In this document: positions 11,364 to 24,129 of the stretch, piece after piece
Position numbering within the stretch: the first letter of the stretch is position 1
Layout: the number at the start of each line of letters is the position of its first letter
From: Omphalotus guepiniiformis
Lineage: Eukaryota > Basidiomycota > Agaricomycetes > Agaricales > Omphalotaceae
DNA: 64,000 nucleotides
NCBI GenBank assembly: GCA_028554645.1
Contig: JAQOOI010000080.1
Span: 744,001 to 808,000, forward strand
Reading direction: 5' to 3'
Translations under genes and position numbers: made by a program
The notes under the pieces: generated by a model
Database searches by the model: none
What the model was told of the DNA's origin: nothing
The model's input: the letters and a program-made list of their open reading frames with translations, nothing else

Positions 11364-13597
11364 AAGGATGTTTTGTCGGTTAGCACGAATGCAAACCAGG
11401 ATGCATAACGATCTAAAAATCTGGAGTCAGCTTTAAGAGAGATGGTCTATATATATATATCACATTCTAAAATAATACTTATTGAGTTATCATGGAAAGC
11501 TGTACCCACTAGTCGGTGTCGAATATTTGTCCGGGTGGGAAGTGAGGGAACGATCGCAAGAGAACTCTATCCACGTGTGATGCCCTTTTTGTTGGGACCA
11601 ACCAATGAGTATTTGAATAATTAATCCAAAAGCATAGTCTCCTATCATAGCGTCAGGTTAAATCAGAATCTCCTGCCAAGCGACACACTCACCCGTAAAC
11701 GTATCTCGATCGTAACATCATACCCCGCGCGCTGATCCTTAAAATAACATAAACTCGCCTGCGACTTTGTTTGAGCGAAATATGAAAAAGGGTATGTATA
11801 GAAAAGTAGTGGCGTATACGTAAGCCCTCGCTTAGACCCAAACAGGCGCTATTAAGTGTCGAAGGAACCTGACTAACTTACATATCAGAGATGTTGGTTT
11901 TCTACCTGCGATGTTTTCGGGGGGATATTTATGTGAGAAGACACCGAACCTGTGTGCTTTCCACTTCTTTCCACCTGTCCTCAAAAAGCTCGGTGCAACA
12001 AACTGCAAACACAGATCTTCTTGAGGTGGATCCCCGGTGGATCCCGGTGAATCCTCCCAGAACGGCAGCTTGCTTGGAGACCAGTCACCAGCGCCTGTCG
12101 CTTGTCTTGCAGAGCTTACAGCTTACATACTGTACGTTGTATATCAACGTCATCGCGGCTCCAACTGACCGCAACAGACGAGCTCATGACAACATACTAC
12201 CCCCTCGGGGCCCCGATTATTGCTGCTTTGACATCTTCGCTGCGGTATATTGAGCTATGAAGCGTTACTAGCAACCACAATGAGCATGAAATGAAAGAGC
12301 CAAAGCGGTAGATTCTTACTCTCCTCGTATGACGATGCTCTTTGATACATGCTCTCCCCGCTCTCCAGGCTTCTCCCCGTACTATCATCTCACTGCTCCA
12401 CGAATAGAACTATTTCCTTTTAGTGCATTCGGGACTCGTGTTAACAGCGACTTCGCCACATATGGCAGGGTGGATGCCTCCCTAAAACACGCGACAGAGC
12501 CATACGATCCTCGCCTGAGCCTTGCCAAAGCGGTGCCAAAGTATCTCCTCTTGACAGATATTGAACATTATACCAGTAAAGGAAGGATAGAGACTGGAGT
12601 TCGCCGTTGAACTGGAGGTAATTTCTGCAGGACACCCCAAATTCAAAGCGGCAGGTACTCATAAACACAGAGGGTTAGAAGAGGTACATCGAATGGGGAT
12701 GACACTACCTCGGCACCGAGAGCTCAAGGAAATTAGGCACATTGAATATTCCAACGGACGCCAACCGCGTGCTGTGGCACATTCCAATTAGTCCTGTACT
12801 TCGTGAATCTTCACTTTCGCACAGGAACCATCGAGTGTTATATGATGATTCTTGCGAAACAAGTGAATAGCTCGCGACACACAGAAGCATACAATTTTGC
12901 ACGCCTATGCCTGCCTATGCATTATGTGGTTAATTTAATGCCGTTATGTGTATTGTATTAGCGACTCGAATATTGATCTGAAGATGCTACAAGATGAACG
13001 AAAGTTAGACGAGATCCGACAATTATACCAACCACCGACCAGCACCGACCTCACCTGAACTCTCGGCTGCCATAGAAACAAATGCAGCCGATAGGCAGTT
13101 TACCAGGTTCCTAAATTCAGACAGCCGAGACATTGAACTCCAGGTTCTGATAGGTTCTGATGTACTTGAGTTCTGATAGAACCTCCCAGCTGTACGCAAA
13201 GTCAGGTTGAACGGTGACCTTCGGCAAAGGTGTATCTTGTGGAGCGAATGGTGCTTCGAACGAGGTTCAGAGAGGTTGAGAGAAAATTCAGAGGATATCC
13301 CACTGATATCCCTTGGAATATCATGGTTCACTAGGGTTCACTTCATAGCACTGCCTGCCTCTTGGGTCGAAGAAGAGGTAGAGTTCCTGAGCGCTTCGGT
13401 TAACTCAGGATATCTGTAACCCTTCTGTACTGAGTCTCAACTTCCAAGGACTCAAGTGTGCACTGGTCAGGCGAATGCTGGAGATGCCTGGCTATGCCTG
13501 GAGCATCGAGGGTCTGAATTACGATGATGATAAGTTGCTCAATTCAATAAATAATTACAGACAGTATAGTCTATCACTTAGCAGGTTCCGACGCCTA
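11364..13597. other. Intergenic, no supported gene
   Basis: About 2.2 kb between the acyltransferase start and the glucosidase II stop. I see a (TA)n run near 11450-11460, a GGTGGATCC/GGATCCCGGTG cluster near 12028-12050, and three close copies of TTCTGAT near 13144-13178. The open frames near 12330-12610 and 13023-13331 have no family likeness and no good splicing partners. Confidence 0.4.
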
Positions 13598-15785
13598 TCA
13601 TAGTTCGTCCTTGGACTTTTTGTCTTTCCCATTTGACCCATCTATAGGTAGACATAATGCCGGTGTCGTCGCGGTAAACTGATATTCGCATTTTTCGAGC
13701 TCAACAACCGAGAGAAGGGCGTTCTCCGTTCCGCAGCTGAGCAGAAGCTATACAAATTTTCTTAGAAAGTGCTAGACTTGAAACAAGAGGGTACGCACGA
13801 TGACATTTCGCTCAGGACCGTTCCAGCATCTTGCGCCTCGGTTGTACACCTGCTTCTGGTAATATTCAGGTTCCCCTGGTTTGACATCCGGTGACGGATT
13901 CCAGGAATGAAATTTCCTGCTGAAGTGTTACTTTTATGATAGACCCAGAACAAAGACTACGCACCCTAGGCTGAAAGTAGATCCGCCTTTGTTGGGTTTC
14001 TGTTTCGCTTCGGTAAACAGACAGAGTTCGTAGGTATAGCTAGATGTGCCGTTCTTAGGATCCAGATCGAGAGTTTACAAAAGACAGACACTCACTCTCC
14101 AATTTCCTTCTCAAGGCAAGTCCCGTCTAACTTTTTCCATTCACCTTCAGCACCAAATCCGTGAATATTGAAAATCTCGGCCAAGTCGGTTTCGGCTTCT
14201 TCCTTCTCCCGTTTAACCTTGTTTAGTGTGCTTTCAGCATCGGCAAGAGCCTGACGAGCGCGGGAAGTATCTGAAATAGGTTGAAGTGATAAGTGGTATA
14301 CTTTAGAAGCAACAGAAACTTAACAACAGACCTGCAGCACCACTGTCCTCGCCTCGGATAAAGCCTAGTGCCACCAGCCAATTTACAACGGCCGCCTTGA
14401 AATCTTCGTATTGAGGGATTACAGAATCAGGTAAGTAGGAAGCTAGATCGAACACTGCTGAAATTGGTTAGATATCGTTCTGCATGATCCGAAAATAACA
14501 CCTACACAGCGATCCTTCAGCAGGTGACCGCACATGCTCATCATGTTCCAAAAGTAGAGAAACGTAGTCGATCTTTAGGAGATCGTCCAAGTCGTTCTCA
14601 AGCTCTTCAGCGGTCCACATTTCATCCTCTTCTTCAGATTCTTCGGCCTTCACTACTTTATTCTCGTCGTCCTCGTCCACACCAGCTTCCTCATCGGTCA
14701 CTGTATCCTTTCCGACGTCATTGATATGAGGAAGTCCGGCGATGAACTCCCATCCACGAACAGCCTCAAGGACGGCCATGTCTTGGTAATTAGGGTTGTA
14801 GCCAGTGCGAAGTGTATCAAGGATGTTACTAAGTTCCTTCTCGCGATCACGGAGTTTCTTGTGCTCGCGTTGCAGAGACTTCAAGGCATTCGAGTGGGTT
14901 ATAAAGGAAGTATATAGTGCTGTTTGACTCATCAGCATTTGAAAAGGAGAGATTATTTTACTACTGACGAGATTGTTGTTTATGTTCCAAGGCAGCTGCG
15001 GACAAAGACTCGGTTCGTTCTGCAATGTCTATAAAGAGCTTAGAACAATGTGATGCGCTCATGAGATAGAGAGAGGCATACCTCTTAGACGCGCCACTTC
15101 CTTCTCTCGTACAGCTATTTCTTGAGCACTGTTTTCAATAAGGCCTTCTAGTCGTTTCTTCTCTTTATGCGCGTAGGTAATATACGAAGAGCGTATTTTG
15201 GCGCCCTATAGTATGTTACAATGAGAAAGTAGGCGGAGAGTAATACAACTTACAGTCTTTCTTATCTTCGTCTCCTCGGCTTGCTTCTTGCGGAAGGCTT
15301 CCCCTGCTTCCTGGCATACGTTCTTGCACACGCCCGGACGTTCATCCGACCCATCACAACATTGCGGTTCTAAGTCATGTTCGGTAAGCTATTCAGGGAG
15401 TATCTAAGCATACATACCACAAAGCCCATCCTTCACTCTTGAACTAGGGATAGAAGCACCAATATGTCCGATGTTTTGGCAGTAGAATGTACTGTTTGGA
15501 CAAGCGCCAGTGCCTTAGTTTCGCAAAGATTGAGTTGCACTGCTGGTAAGAGTAGCTCAAAGACGCCTAACCTGGCTCGTCGCTCCCGTCAGGACAGTCG
15601 CAAGAGTCATCATTCACAAAGTTCCAAGGTATTTCCTTCGACCCGTCCAGGCATTTCCAAGTATTAGACTTTGAGGCGACATATTTAGATACAAGATCCG
15701 GAGAGACGCCAAAAGTCTTGTCGACCGCAGCAAAAATGGGCAAGGGAAGGGGTAGAAGAAGGAGCCAAGGGACCATTGCCAGCAA
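13598..15785 (-). CDS. GTB1: Glucosidase II beta subunit (PRKCSH/GTB1-like), ER-retained
   Basis: Noncatalytic partner of glucosidase II in the ER lumen, where the enzyme trims glucose from N-glycans during glycoprotein folding. About ten short exons are needed. The start MLAMVPWLLLLPLPLPIFAA is a signal peptide. The first exon (15785-15572) continues with FGVSPDLVSKYV and WKCLDGSKEI...VNDDSCDCPDGSDEPG, the family's cysteine-rich LDL-receptor-A-like module. A second module follows with FYCQNIGHIGA and PQCCDGSDE. Then come a coiled coil (15254 down to about 14820), an acidic stretch, and a mannose-6-phosphate-receptor-homology domain containing WNGPERNV and CEYQF. The protein ends KSKDEL, a clear ER-retrieval signal, with stop at 13598-13600. 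The junctions near 14969/14919 and at the acidic exon end use less typical donors and are the weakest parts of the model. Confidence 0.92.
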
Positions 15786-15934
15786 TTAGAGGTTTGACGC
15801 GACCCGCAATTCGACCCCGACGTGTCGTTGGTTACGTAATATATCGGAGATTTAATATCCGGCATATGCCACGAAGGCAGACTGGTCAGACCCGAGAGCG
15901 TCGATAACCCACTAGACGACGGTCGACATCTCCC
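15786..15934. promoter_or_regulatory. Bidirectional promoter between GTB1 and RPS25
   Basis: Only 149 bases separate the ATG of the minus-strand glucosidase II beta gene from the ATG of the plus-strand S25 gene. Promoters and both 5' UTRs must share or overlap this space. No TATA box stands out. Confidence 0.6.
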
Positions 15935-16474
15935 ATGGTGAGCCCATTTTTTTGCTAGAGATATTGTTGGATTGTGTCCAGGTGCTAGAGGCATCTTTGC
16001 TGGTTGTCAATTTCTGAATTGGATAGATGGAAACTCGTTGGATGCTTCACTTTCAACTTGGATGTCGTTTTCGGAGGTGCTGACTTTTTTTTTTTGTTTC
16101 CGTGTTCCTAGGCCAAGGCAAAAGCACCAGCGCCCTCTAGCGGCGGTAAAGCAGCGAAAAAGAAGAAGTGGTCGAAGGGAAAGGTCAAGGACAAGGCCCA
16201 GCACATTGTTGCCCTCGACAAGGCCACCTACGACCGTATCATCAAGGAGGTCCCCACTTTCCGATTCATCTCCCAGTCGATCCTCATCGAGCGACTAAAA
16301 GTCAACGGCAGTCTTGCACGAGTTGCCATTAGACATTTGGAGAAGGAAGGCCAGATTAAGCGGATTGTACACCACGGCGCACAGCTGGTCTACAGTATGT
16401 TGACGCCTTACACTCATTTAGCTGGTACCTAACCTACATCTTTTCTAGCACGAGCAACAGCATCATCAGATTAG
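15935..16474 (+). CDS. RPS25: 40S ribosomal protein S25 (eS25)
   Basis: Structural protein of the small ribosomal subunit head, also known for a role in IRES and non-canonical initiation. The model uses three exons: the ATG alone (15935-15937), then 16112-16394 and 16449-16474, giving 103 residues. The protein starts MAKAKAPSSGGKAAKKKK and continues KWSKGKVKDKAQHIV, RFISQSILIERLKVNGSLA and GQIKRIVHHGAQLVY, all diagnostic. An intron directly after the initiator codon is the only way to supply the Met in front of AKAKAP. The first intron is 174 bases, long for this window, and may hold regulatory signals as is common in fungal ribosomal-protein genes. Confidence 0.95.
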
Positions 16475-16947
16475 ATGTCTTTTGTTTCTTTCGCTGCTCT
16501 TGTCTTCACTATACATGGTATCTATGCATCAGGCATATGTATTCCCTCGCACATAAAATTCATGATATTCGCTTTCCCTTGATACTCCTGCGAGTGCCTG
16601 CAAGAGAGCTGATCTTCCCGTACATTTGTGAACAGACCTTGTACGCACGGTTTTCGTGACGGTCATCAAGCTTTAAGCTTCATGGCTGAGAACTGAAAGT
16701 TCCGGATCTTTGATTTCTCAGTACTCTGTGAGAGGGTTCCAGTTTCTCGGCTCCCATTCAATATGCGCAACTGAACTGCAAACTAAAACTAAATATATGG
16801 TTGCGAAACTCAGTACTTCTGGGGTAAAAGTTGTCTTCGGACCGGAAATATGACTTGCATCAGCTTGCATCCAGTCTGTGATGTGGGGTATATATGTACC
16901 CGACTCCACGGTTCAACCTCCACCACCATTGAGGGCAGTAACGCAAG
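16475..16947. other. Intergenic between RPS25 and FGGY kinase
   Basis: It carries the S25 3' flank and the kinase promoter. A TATATATG element lies near 16888, about 60 bases before the kinase ATG, in a reasonable position for a TATA box. No gene is seen. Confidence 0.4.
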
Positions 16948-19163
16948 ATGAGCTACTATTTAGGCGTCGATGTCGGTACTGGATCTGCAAGAGCTATCCT
17001 TGTCGATGATCAAGGCAAAACCATAGCTTCCCAAACCAAAGACACAATCACCTATCGCGATCGTGACGATCATCGAATTTTCGAACAATCTACCAACGAT
17101 ATATGGAATGCTATCTCTTTCTGCATCAAGTCCTGCCTGACTGAGTCCAAGGTCTCGCCTTCTTCAGTGAAAGGACTGAGTTTCGATGCTACTTGTTCGT
17201 TGGCTGTGTCCGATTTCAACGGCGAGCCGGTTACAGTCACGAAAGGCAAAGACCTGGGGCAACATGGGGATCGAAATGTTATCTTATGGGCTGACCATCG
17301 AGCTGAAAAGGAGGCAGACCTCATTAATAGCACCGGGTCCGTCGTGCTGGACTATGTCGGTGGTACCATGAGTGTGCGTCGGTTTCCTTTGCTGTCCTCA
17401 TGAACACTGCTTTGACACTGTTCATAGCTCGAGATGGAAATTCCAAAGACTCTATGGCTCAAGAACCACATGGACCCCTCTCTCTTTAAGCGTTGCCAAT
17501 TCTTTGATCTCCCTGATTTCCTCACATATCGTGCGACGAAACACAACACGCGTTCGTGCTGCTCCGTTACATGCAAATGTTCCTACGTACCCAAGTCCGG
17601 ATGGCAAGCCGACTTCTTCCAGAAGATTGGCTTGACTGAGATTGTTGAATCTGAATACAAGCAATTAGGCGCTACGAACGGAGAGTTGCTGACCGCCGGA
17701 TTACCCGTTGGGAACGGATTGTCGAAACAAGCTGCGGAAGAGTTTGGCCTCGTTGAAGGGACACCGGTCGGAAGTGCAGTCATCGATGCGTAGGTTCGCA
17801 ATGAATCGCGAGTGGACTAAAGTTTACACTACTTGCTGTAGCTATGCCGGATGGCTGGGTACAGTCGCCGCTCGCTACACCGAGAACGGAAAGCTTTCCG
17901 ACTTTGTACCATCGATTGATGAGTCTAGACATCGTCTTGCCGCCTGTGCTGGCACCAGTACATGTCACATCGTGCAGGTTAGCACCGAATTCCGCACTCT
18001 CTTTCAGATTCAAATTAAGTAAACTTTACAGAGTCGAGAAGGTGTCTTTGTTAATGGTGTATGGGGTCCATACAAGGTAACTCTACTTTCTCATACCCGC
18101 TACACTAGTCCCTTATATCTCTGTGCAGGACCCTGTGTTCCGAGGATGGTGGATGAACGAAGGCGGTCAATCCTCAACTGGACAGGTGAATTCAATCTCG
18201 CAATCTGTTTAATCGCTGTTGCTTATCGTCGCATATATTAGCTTATCGACTTCATGATCAAGACTCACCCTGCCTATCCTAGGCTAACAGAGATGGCCAA
18301 GGAGCAGAATACGAACATCTTCTCATGTCTGTGCCTTACTCTCAAGCTGCATAAACTGAGCTCACAGCTTTTCTCATTATTACATGATGTCTTAGAAAAA
18401 CTTAAAGCCGAGAGCAAAGTTGAAAGCTTGACCGAGCTCACGAAAGATATGCATTTCTATCCCGATCTGCATGGTCCGCCTATTCCACATTGCCCTGCAC
18501 TGGCTACCTGATAATACTATCTTCCAGGCAACCGTTCTCCTATTGCCGACCCTCGCATGCGAGGATCCTTCGTCGGGCTCGCACTCGTGAGTGCTCAATC
18601 TTCTCAAATACTCGCTGCGAAACTCATGATCTGTAGGATGACGGTCTTCACGATCTCGCACGTAAATACAACCTCACTCTCGAAGCTATCGCGCTGCAGA
18701 CGCGCCACATCGTCGACGAGATGAACGACAAGGGCCACGCGATCACCTCGATATATATGAGCGGTAGCCAGGCTAAGAATCTCCCTATGATGCAACTGTT
18801 CGCCGACACTTGCGGCATGCCAGTAGTCTTGCCATTCGACTATTCCGGCGCCGTGCCGCTGGGCGCTGCGATGTTGGGCAAATTTGCAGCGGAGGCGCAG
18901 AAGAGGGGCGGTACGCATATGAGTGAGGAGGAGCAGGGACAGTTGCTTTGGAATATCATGGTGAGTATCCAAACCTCCTTGTTCATTATGAGCTCAGGCT
19001 GATGACCTTGCTCATGGTGGAGATGACTCCAGCGGGGACCATTGTCACACCTGCAGCTTCGGCAAGGGAAAAGAAGTTGCTCGAGGCCAAATACAAGATA
19101 TTCAGGGAAGCGATTGATATTCAAAAGCGATGGAGGAAAGATATCGAGAATGCCTTGAACTAG
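16948..19163 (+). CDS. FGGY-family carbohydrate kinase (D-ribulokinase-like)
   Basis: ATP-dependent kinase of the eukaryotic FGGY subgroup (human FGGY, yeast YDR109C), whose members phosphorylate D-ribulose and related sugars. The start MSYYLGVDVGTGSARAILVD carries the N-terminal phosphate-loop motif DVGTGSARA. SFDATCSLAV and NVILWADHRA follow, the latter a substrate-site signature with W-D-R. Later exons give YAGWLGTVAARY, CAGTSTCHI (adenosine/phosphate motif), FRGWWMNEGGQS and TKDMHFYPDLHGNRSP. The final region is SIYMSGSQAKN and YSGAVPLGAAMLG, the ATP-site GGSAKN-like motif and the C-terminal signature. About ten exons give roughly 600 residues. The small segment near 18305-18400 is uncertain: it stays open but reads unlike the family, so an intron with unclear ends probably lies there. 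Confidence 0.88.
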
Positions 19164-19607
19164 GTCTCGCTTCCGAATACACAACGTTAAAGCTTGACGT
19201 GTAGACAAATAGATTTGAATTCGCTATCACTCGTATTAATCTGATCATTTCACTTCTGACCGATGCACAGATGCACTAATAAACAGACCTGTCGAATTAT
19301 TGCACACTGACAGGATCTTGACGGCCTGCTAGCCTCTGAAGAGTCCAACAATCATTTCGTCTGGCAAATAAGCTACAAACGTAACCCGAGATATCGTGCA
19401 CTTCATGCACAAGTATCAAATTACAGCCGTCCACGACACGCCCAGGATTAATTAATCGCGAAACCCAATGTAGGCAAATATGTAATCACGAAAGGTTCGG
19501 CGTTCTCACTTGTTAGGTATCGCAACTCTTGCAACCCAATGTCAAGTGTCAACACCCGTCTATACCTTGGTCATCCATGATTTGGCGACCTGATTTGCTC
19601 CAGTCCC
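19164..19607. other. Intergenic between convergent genes
   Basis: A 444-base space between the kinase stop (plus strand) and the permease stop (minus strand). It should contain two 3' UTRs. No other feature is seen. Confidence 0.4.
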
Positions 19608-22089
19608 CTAATTATCACACTCACTGGCATCGGGAGGTCCTGTGAAGTAAAAACGGCCGCCTAGGTGGCTCAACAGTAAGACATCGAGTGTGAAGACCAA
19701 AATGCGTAGTAATGATACTCACGGACGATATAATACACGCCACTGATACAAGCAAACCCAACGAATATCACAGATGCATAATCTTTGAAAGATAAATATA
19801 TCAGCCCAAAGGTTTTGAGTGCAAGGAATGAGGTTCAACGCACTCATAGTGCTAGGCGTCACAGGCAAAACTGGTGGCATTGAGAGTAGAACAATCTGTA
19901 TGCAGATCCAAATAATTGCTACGACGTTGAGCGGCGCGCCCCACTTCCCAAGACAGAACGCAGCGTCCTTGACATCTTTCCTGTCGTCCAGTAACGAGAG
20001 CGCAATAGGCATCGCGAAACTCGCCTGAAGGGACATCACGCCAATCCCTACAAACGCATTGAACGCGGTCGAGGACCCGAGATAGATGAGGGCAAGAAGA
20101 CTTTGGATGGTGAGCGAGAGTAAAAGTGCTGCGATGGGTAAACCACCGAATTTCCTTGAGCTGACACGCGAGAATAAGCTATTGAACGGGAGTGCTTTGT
20201 CTCGAGCGAATGACCATGTAGCCCGAGAGGCCGAAACGTTTACAGGTATTGCACAGAAGATGCATGTTCCGAAGACTGTCTTGAACTGGTGAGATTCAAT
20301 AAAGATATATCAGGGATATCGCTACTAACGTATTATCCACTGAGTGATAATCAGTAAGCTGAAATCCATAAGTCAAAGCGCCACATACTAATCCAAACCC
20401 GCCAGCGCGAGAGCCCATTACTAGCTGATAGACTTCAGCAATTGGTTGTTCGTCTAAAATTTTGTTATCGTGAAGAAGGGAAAGTTCGCAAATGAGGGCA
20501 ACTCACATTGCAGTAACGTCTCTGTGTCCGGAAGCGTGAAAAAGATGGCTAGAATAAACATCACACCTTGAAGATATCCTATAGGGACTGTCCATATGGT
20601 TGCTCGGGCTATATTGATAGTAGGATTGTGAACTTCTTCTGCCATTGGCAACACTGAGAGACTGATTGAGACCCTTTTACAGAAAGACCTGGTTTGCTAT
20701 ACTTACAGGCACCTGTTGAAGAGAACGTGTATACTTCGGGCAGACATTGTCAGTCACAGAAATAACACCTGGCTCGCACTACACGCACTTCCCTGAACAT
20801 GGAATAAGTTTAATCAACTATAACAAAGGATAGTGCACACTTACTGGTAAGAGGCCGATGAAAAAAGTCCAGCCTGAAGGCCACCCAGAAAAGGATGGGT
20901 TAAAGTTACTGAAGACGAACGCGGCAGATCGGCGACCAGCAGCAGCTTTTACCAAAAGACAGACCGTTGTGACTAACGGTGAAAGGTGAGGGGCTAGCAG
21001 GAGGGTGATCGGGCTAAGTGAACGCACTGATAGTTCCTATAATACCCCATGCAGAACCAATAAGCTGCATATAAAAAGATTTACGTCAATGGAGACTACC
21101 AGATTTGGAACGGTGATCAGCGTACATCGAGTGTTGGTAAGTGTTCATTGAGAAACACCCCACAGCTTCCAACGACCAACTGTGTGGCCAGGAAGATAAG
21201 ATCTATTTCAAGGTCTCGACATTTTCTTCAGATAGATTTCTGAAGATTGAACTGACATGTCTGCCACGCAGTCGCCTTCCAATCAGGAACAAGTATATTG
21301 ACGCCAGCGACGATGAGCCCAGCTGTACCCTGCAAAAAGGGTTCGCGTGATTCCAGACAAAAGGTCGGTTCGGGACTTACGAAAGACCCACTGAGACTAC
21401 ACGTCCACATTCCAACAAGAAACAACCAGCCATTAATCCAAGCATACACTGTGCGACGCTTTGGCCCAGCTAGGCGATAGGTCCAATAATAGGTACCTGC
21501 AGCCGTTGGGAACCTCGAAGCAAGCTCGGCCAATGATAGCGCGATGGGGAGGCTCATAACGGCGGTGAGAGTGTGACTGAAGGACCATTTCTCGTCAGCG
21601 AAGTTTCACTCCAGCTCAACCACGGCGAACAGATACGTGCCCCCAGACCATCGTAGCTGCACCTCCACCAATTAGGCCAGTATACAATGTCGTGCTAACG
21701 GTAAAAGCTGTATGGAAAGTGAGCCAGAACGATGTATTGCAACAGAGAACGTATACTCACGCACGGCCATCGCCGCTGAAATCGAAGTCCCTCTATTCAG
21801 ACCGCAAGACAATTCAAAGGAGAGCTTTCGCGCTCACCGAATAGCACTATAGGGATCGAAGGAATCAGTGCCTGCAACGCTTCCAAAGGTTCGAGATACT
21901 AAACAATAGCTCAGGAAGACCGCGCGACTGCACAATGCGAATTGCATTCAAGAACACGGTCCCTCATGATGATGAAAAAGAGCTTACTCTTCGCAATTCC
22001 TGCTCGTAACCAAGGTCATTCTTGAGCTGCCTCGCAGCGACATCCTCAGCAGCCAAGGTCGATGTACTTGGAAGTTTCTTCAAAGGCAT
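19608..22089 (-). CDS. APC-superfamily amino-acid/GABA permease (UGA4-like)
   Basis: Membrane transporter of the amino acid-polyamine-organocation superfamily, likely at the plasma or vacuolar membrane. The start MPLKKLPSTSTLAAEDVAAR and LKNDLGYEQELRR give the usual cytosolic N-terminus just before the first helix. Recognisable blocks follow: ALSLAELASRFPTAAGTYYW and YAWINGWLFLVGMWT (helices 2-3), AEEVHNPTINIARAT with GYLQGVMFILAIFF (the conserved E-E-x-x-N-P loop), then VAIIWICIQIVLLSMPPVLP. The last exons spell YASVIFVGFACISGVYYIV and end FTGPPDASECDN at a TAG at 19608-19610. A dozen or more short exons are present and not every junction is fixed. Members of this branch carry GABA, choline or amino acids. 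The substrate cannot be read from the sequence. Confidence 0.85.
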
Positions 22090-24129
22090 ATTTGGCAGTA
22101 GCGTGTAGCCAACTCTAGAGAGGTCAAGCTAGGCTGCTTATAAGGAGACGTCGAAGGTTAATTCTCCGAATTCAACGCAAGACTATAGTGTGTGTACACA
22201 TAGCGGCGCTCCTGATGTCGATGGGCTTCTATCTCAACCTGTCGTGACTAGCCCTAAAAAATGTCCTCCCTACCACTGATTCAATTCAGTTTGAGATCGG
22301 AGTAAATGAACGTTAGCCAAATACACACATCAGTATATCAACCTGCCAGTGCTTATGGGTGACTTTCCGAATTAAACTCGAGGCTAGAGTATGTTTGGGA
22401 ACGTAACGTTAAGTTTCGAGACGGACGTCGAAATACAGTATCAGGATTGTTTTCTTTTGGCCAGAATCTACTTCTCCTTTTGTGGATGTAAGGTTGCCTT
22501 ATTTATACATGCTGACGGACCGGACATTGTCAAATTGGGAAATTCACCGGAAAGCAGTTTTCACGAACCACATACTTGACCGAAGCTTCAAGTTGGCCAT
22601 TCAAGGTGTTTGTCGCTCTTTCCCGTGTACCTTGGCGAAGCTCTAATTGCTCATCATCTTTCTTTACGTTTAGCTTTCAACGCACAGCCTTCATCCACCA
22701 GTTGTACTTAGAGGTCGAGGGGACGACCTTGGCTCGACAATCTTGGTTCTCCAAAGCTCGAGTACTATGAAGGTACATAGGTGTGATTGGAGGTTGAACG
22801 TTGAACGTCGAGTTCCGAGCTTGCCTAGTACTAGGTAGACAGCCCTACCCCCGCTGTCTGGGCTCAGTCATTGACCATTAAGTACATAGCACCACCGCCG
22901 CATGTTGGTGAGATAATCTCAACTCAGAGCTTATCCGCATATGCTTTGCGCGATTGAATAACGGGATTATGCTCTGAGGTCCCTCCAACGATGCACTCAC
23001 ATGCGATTACTATGTAGTACAGGAGTCCATGCTCTGTGATGCACACGAGCACAGATTCGCAGCTCATCTGCACACGCCAGTGAAGTTGCTTCCCTCTCAT
23101 TCCAAGTATCACTGCGCAGTGCGGACCGGTGTCCGCTCAGTGTAGTGAGGTCAGCCAGAGCCGCAGCCTGAAGCCACCCTAAACAGTGAGACAAACAGTA
23201 TAATAATGAAGCGATTTGGATACGCACTAGGGCCATCAAGCATCCCTCAAAACATTATTGAACAGCCTGCGGGACAAGGAAAACTCATGTAAGTCACAAG
23301 ATAGTTGTTCGTCCGATGATTCCACCCGCTATATCCATCTCAACCTTCCCATACAGTACTTACTCACAGCCTCTCAAGTATACGCAAATTAACTGGCTTC
23401 TGTTTGATTCAACTGACCACTTTTCCAACTATCAGACTTCGATCTAGTGAGAGTCCGGAGCAGTGAGTAAGCACAGGACCCATTAGCACTTTCTAGCGCC
23501 GATCACCCTCCATGACCTCAGGCTTATCTCTCAGTCAGGCCTCTCTGGTCCGCTCGGAGCCAGAATATAAGGCGGCTGGGAAGTGCGCTTAACATTGAGA
23601 AGAGTCCACTAAGGTGCCGGAGACCAGACGACGCCGATACTATCTTTCGAGGAAAAATCGGCTACGTTCGCGTGTCGGATGCGAGGCGAAGGAGTGTTCG
23701 ACTTTACCTTCGAATCAACCATGGCACGACGCGTTGTGGCTGTCCCTTTCTGATCTGAAAACGTCACCGTGGACGCCGCGCTCGCAATGAGTGAGGATGA
23801 GCTTCCCAATCGGAATCGCGGTCGATGAACATTGACCGTGTAGGCGTACACGCATCACAAACGATTCAACCGAACCGAGTAGACCGTGCGGATCCTGGTT
23901 CTCTCTCTCCATACTGGTGTGGATCCTTCAATAGTAGTGACCCCTCCGCTCGATGTGTATTGAGTTGTCTGGGTAAAAGGCGTACGAGACCGTACACGCT
24001 GGATCGAGTCTATCACGGCGGAGACTCAACACCGTCGCAGGCGAACGAAATAAGGCCCCGCAGATTAAAAACCCCATCAAAGAATAGGTTTACATTGATG
24101 ATACACCTCGACGCACTGAGTAATAAGCT
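22090..24129. other. Intergenic, no supported gene
   Basis: About 2 kb upstream of the permease and downstream of the SH3 gene, both on the minus strand. An ATATAAGG element near 23560 resembles a TATA box in plus orientation, but no plus-strand gene follows. A minus-strand frame at 23609-23851 (80 codons, Ser-rich) shows fair codon texture but has no splice partners or family likeness. Confidence 0.35.

Noticed and set aside
23609..23851. 80-codon Ser-rich minus-strand frame
   Set aside because: Fair codon texture but no start context, splice partner or family. Too weak to call.
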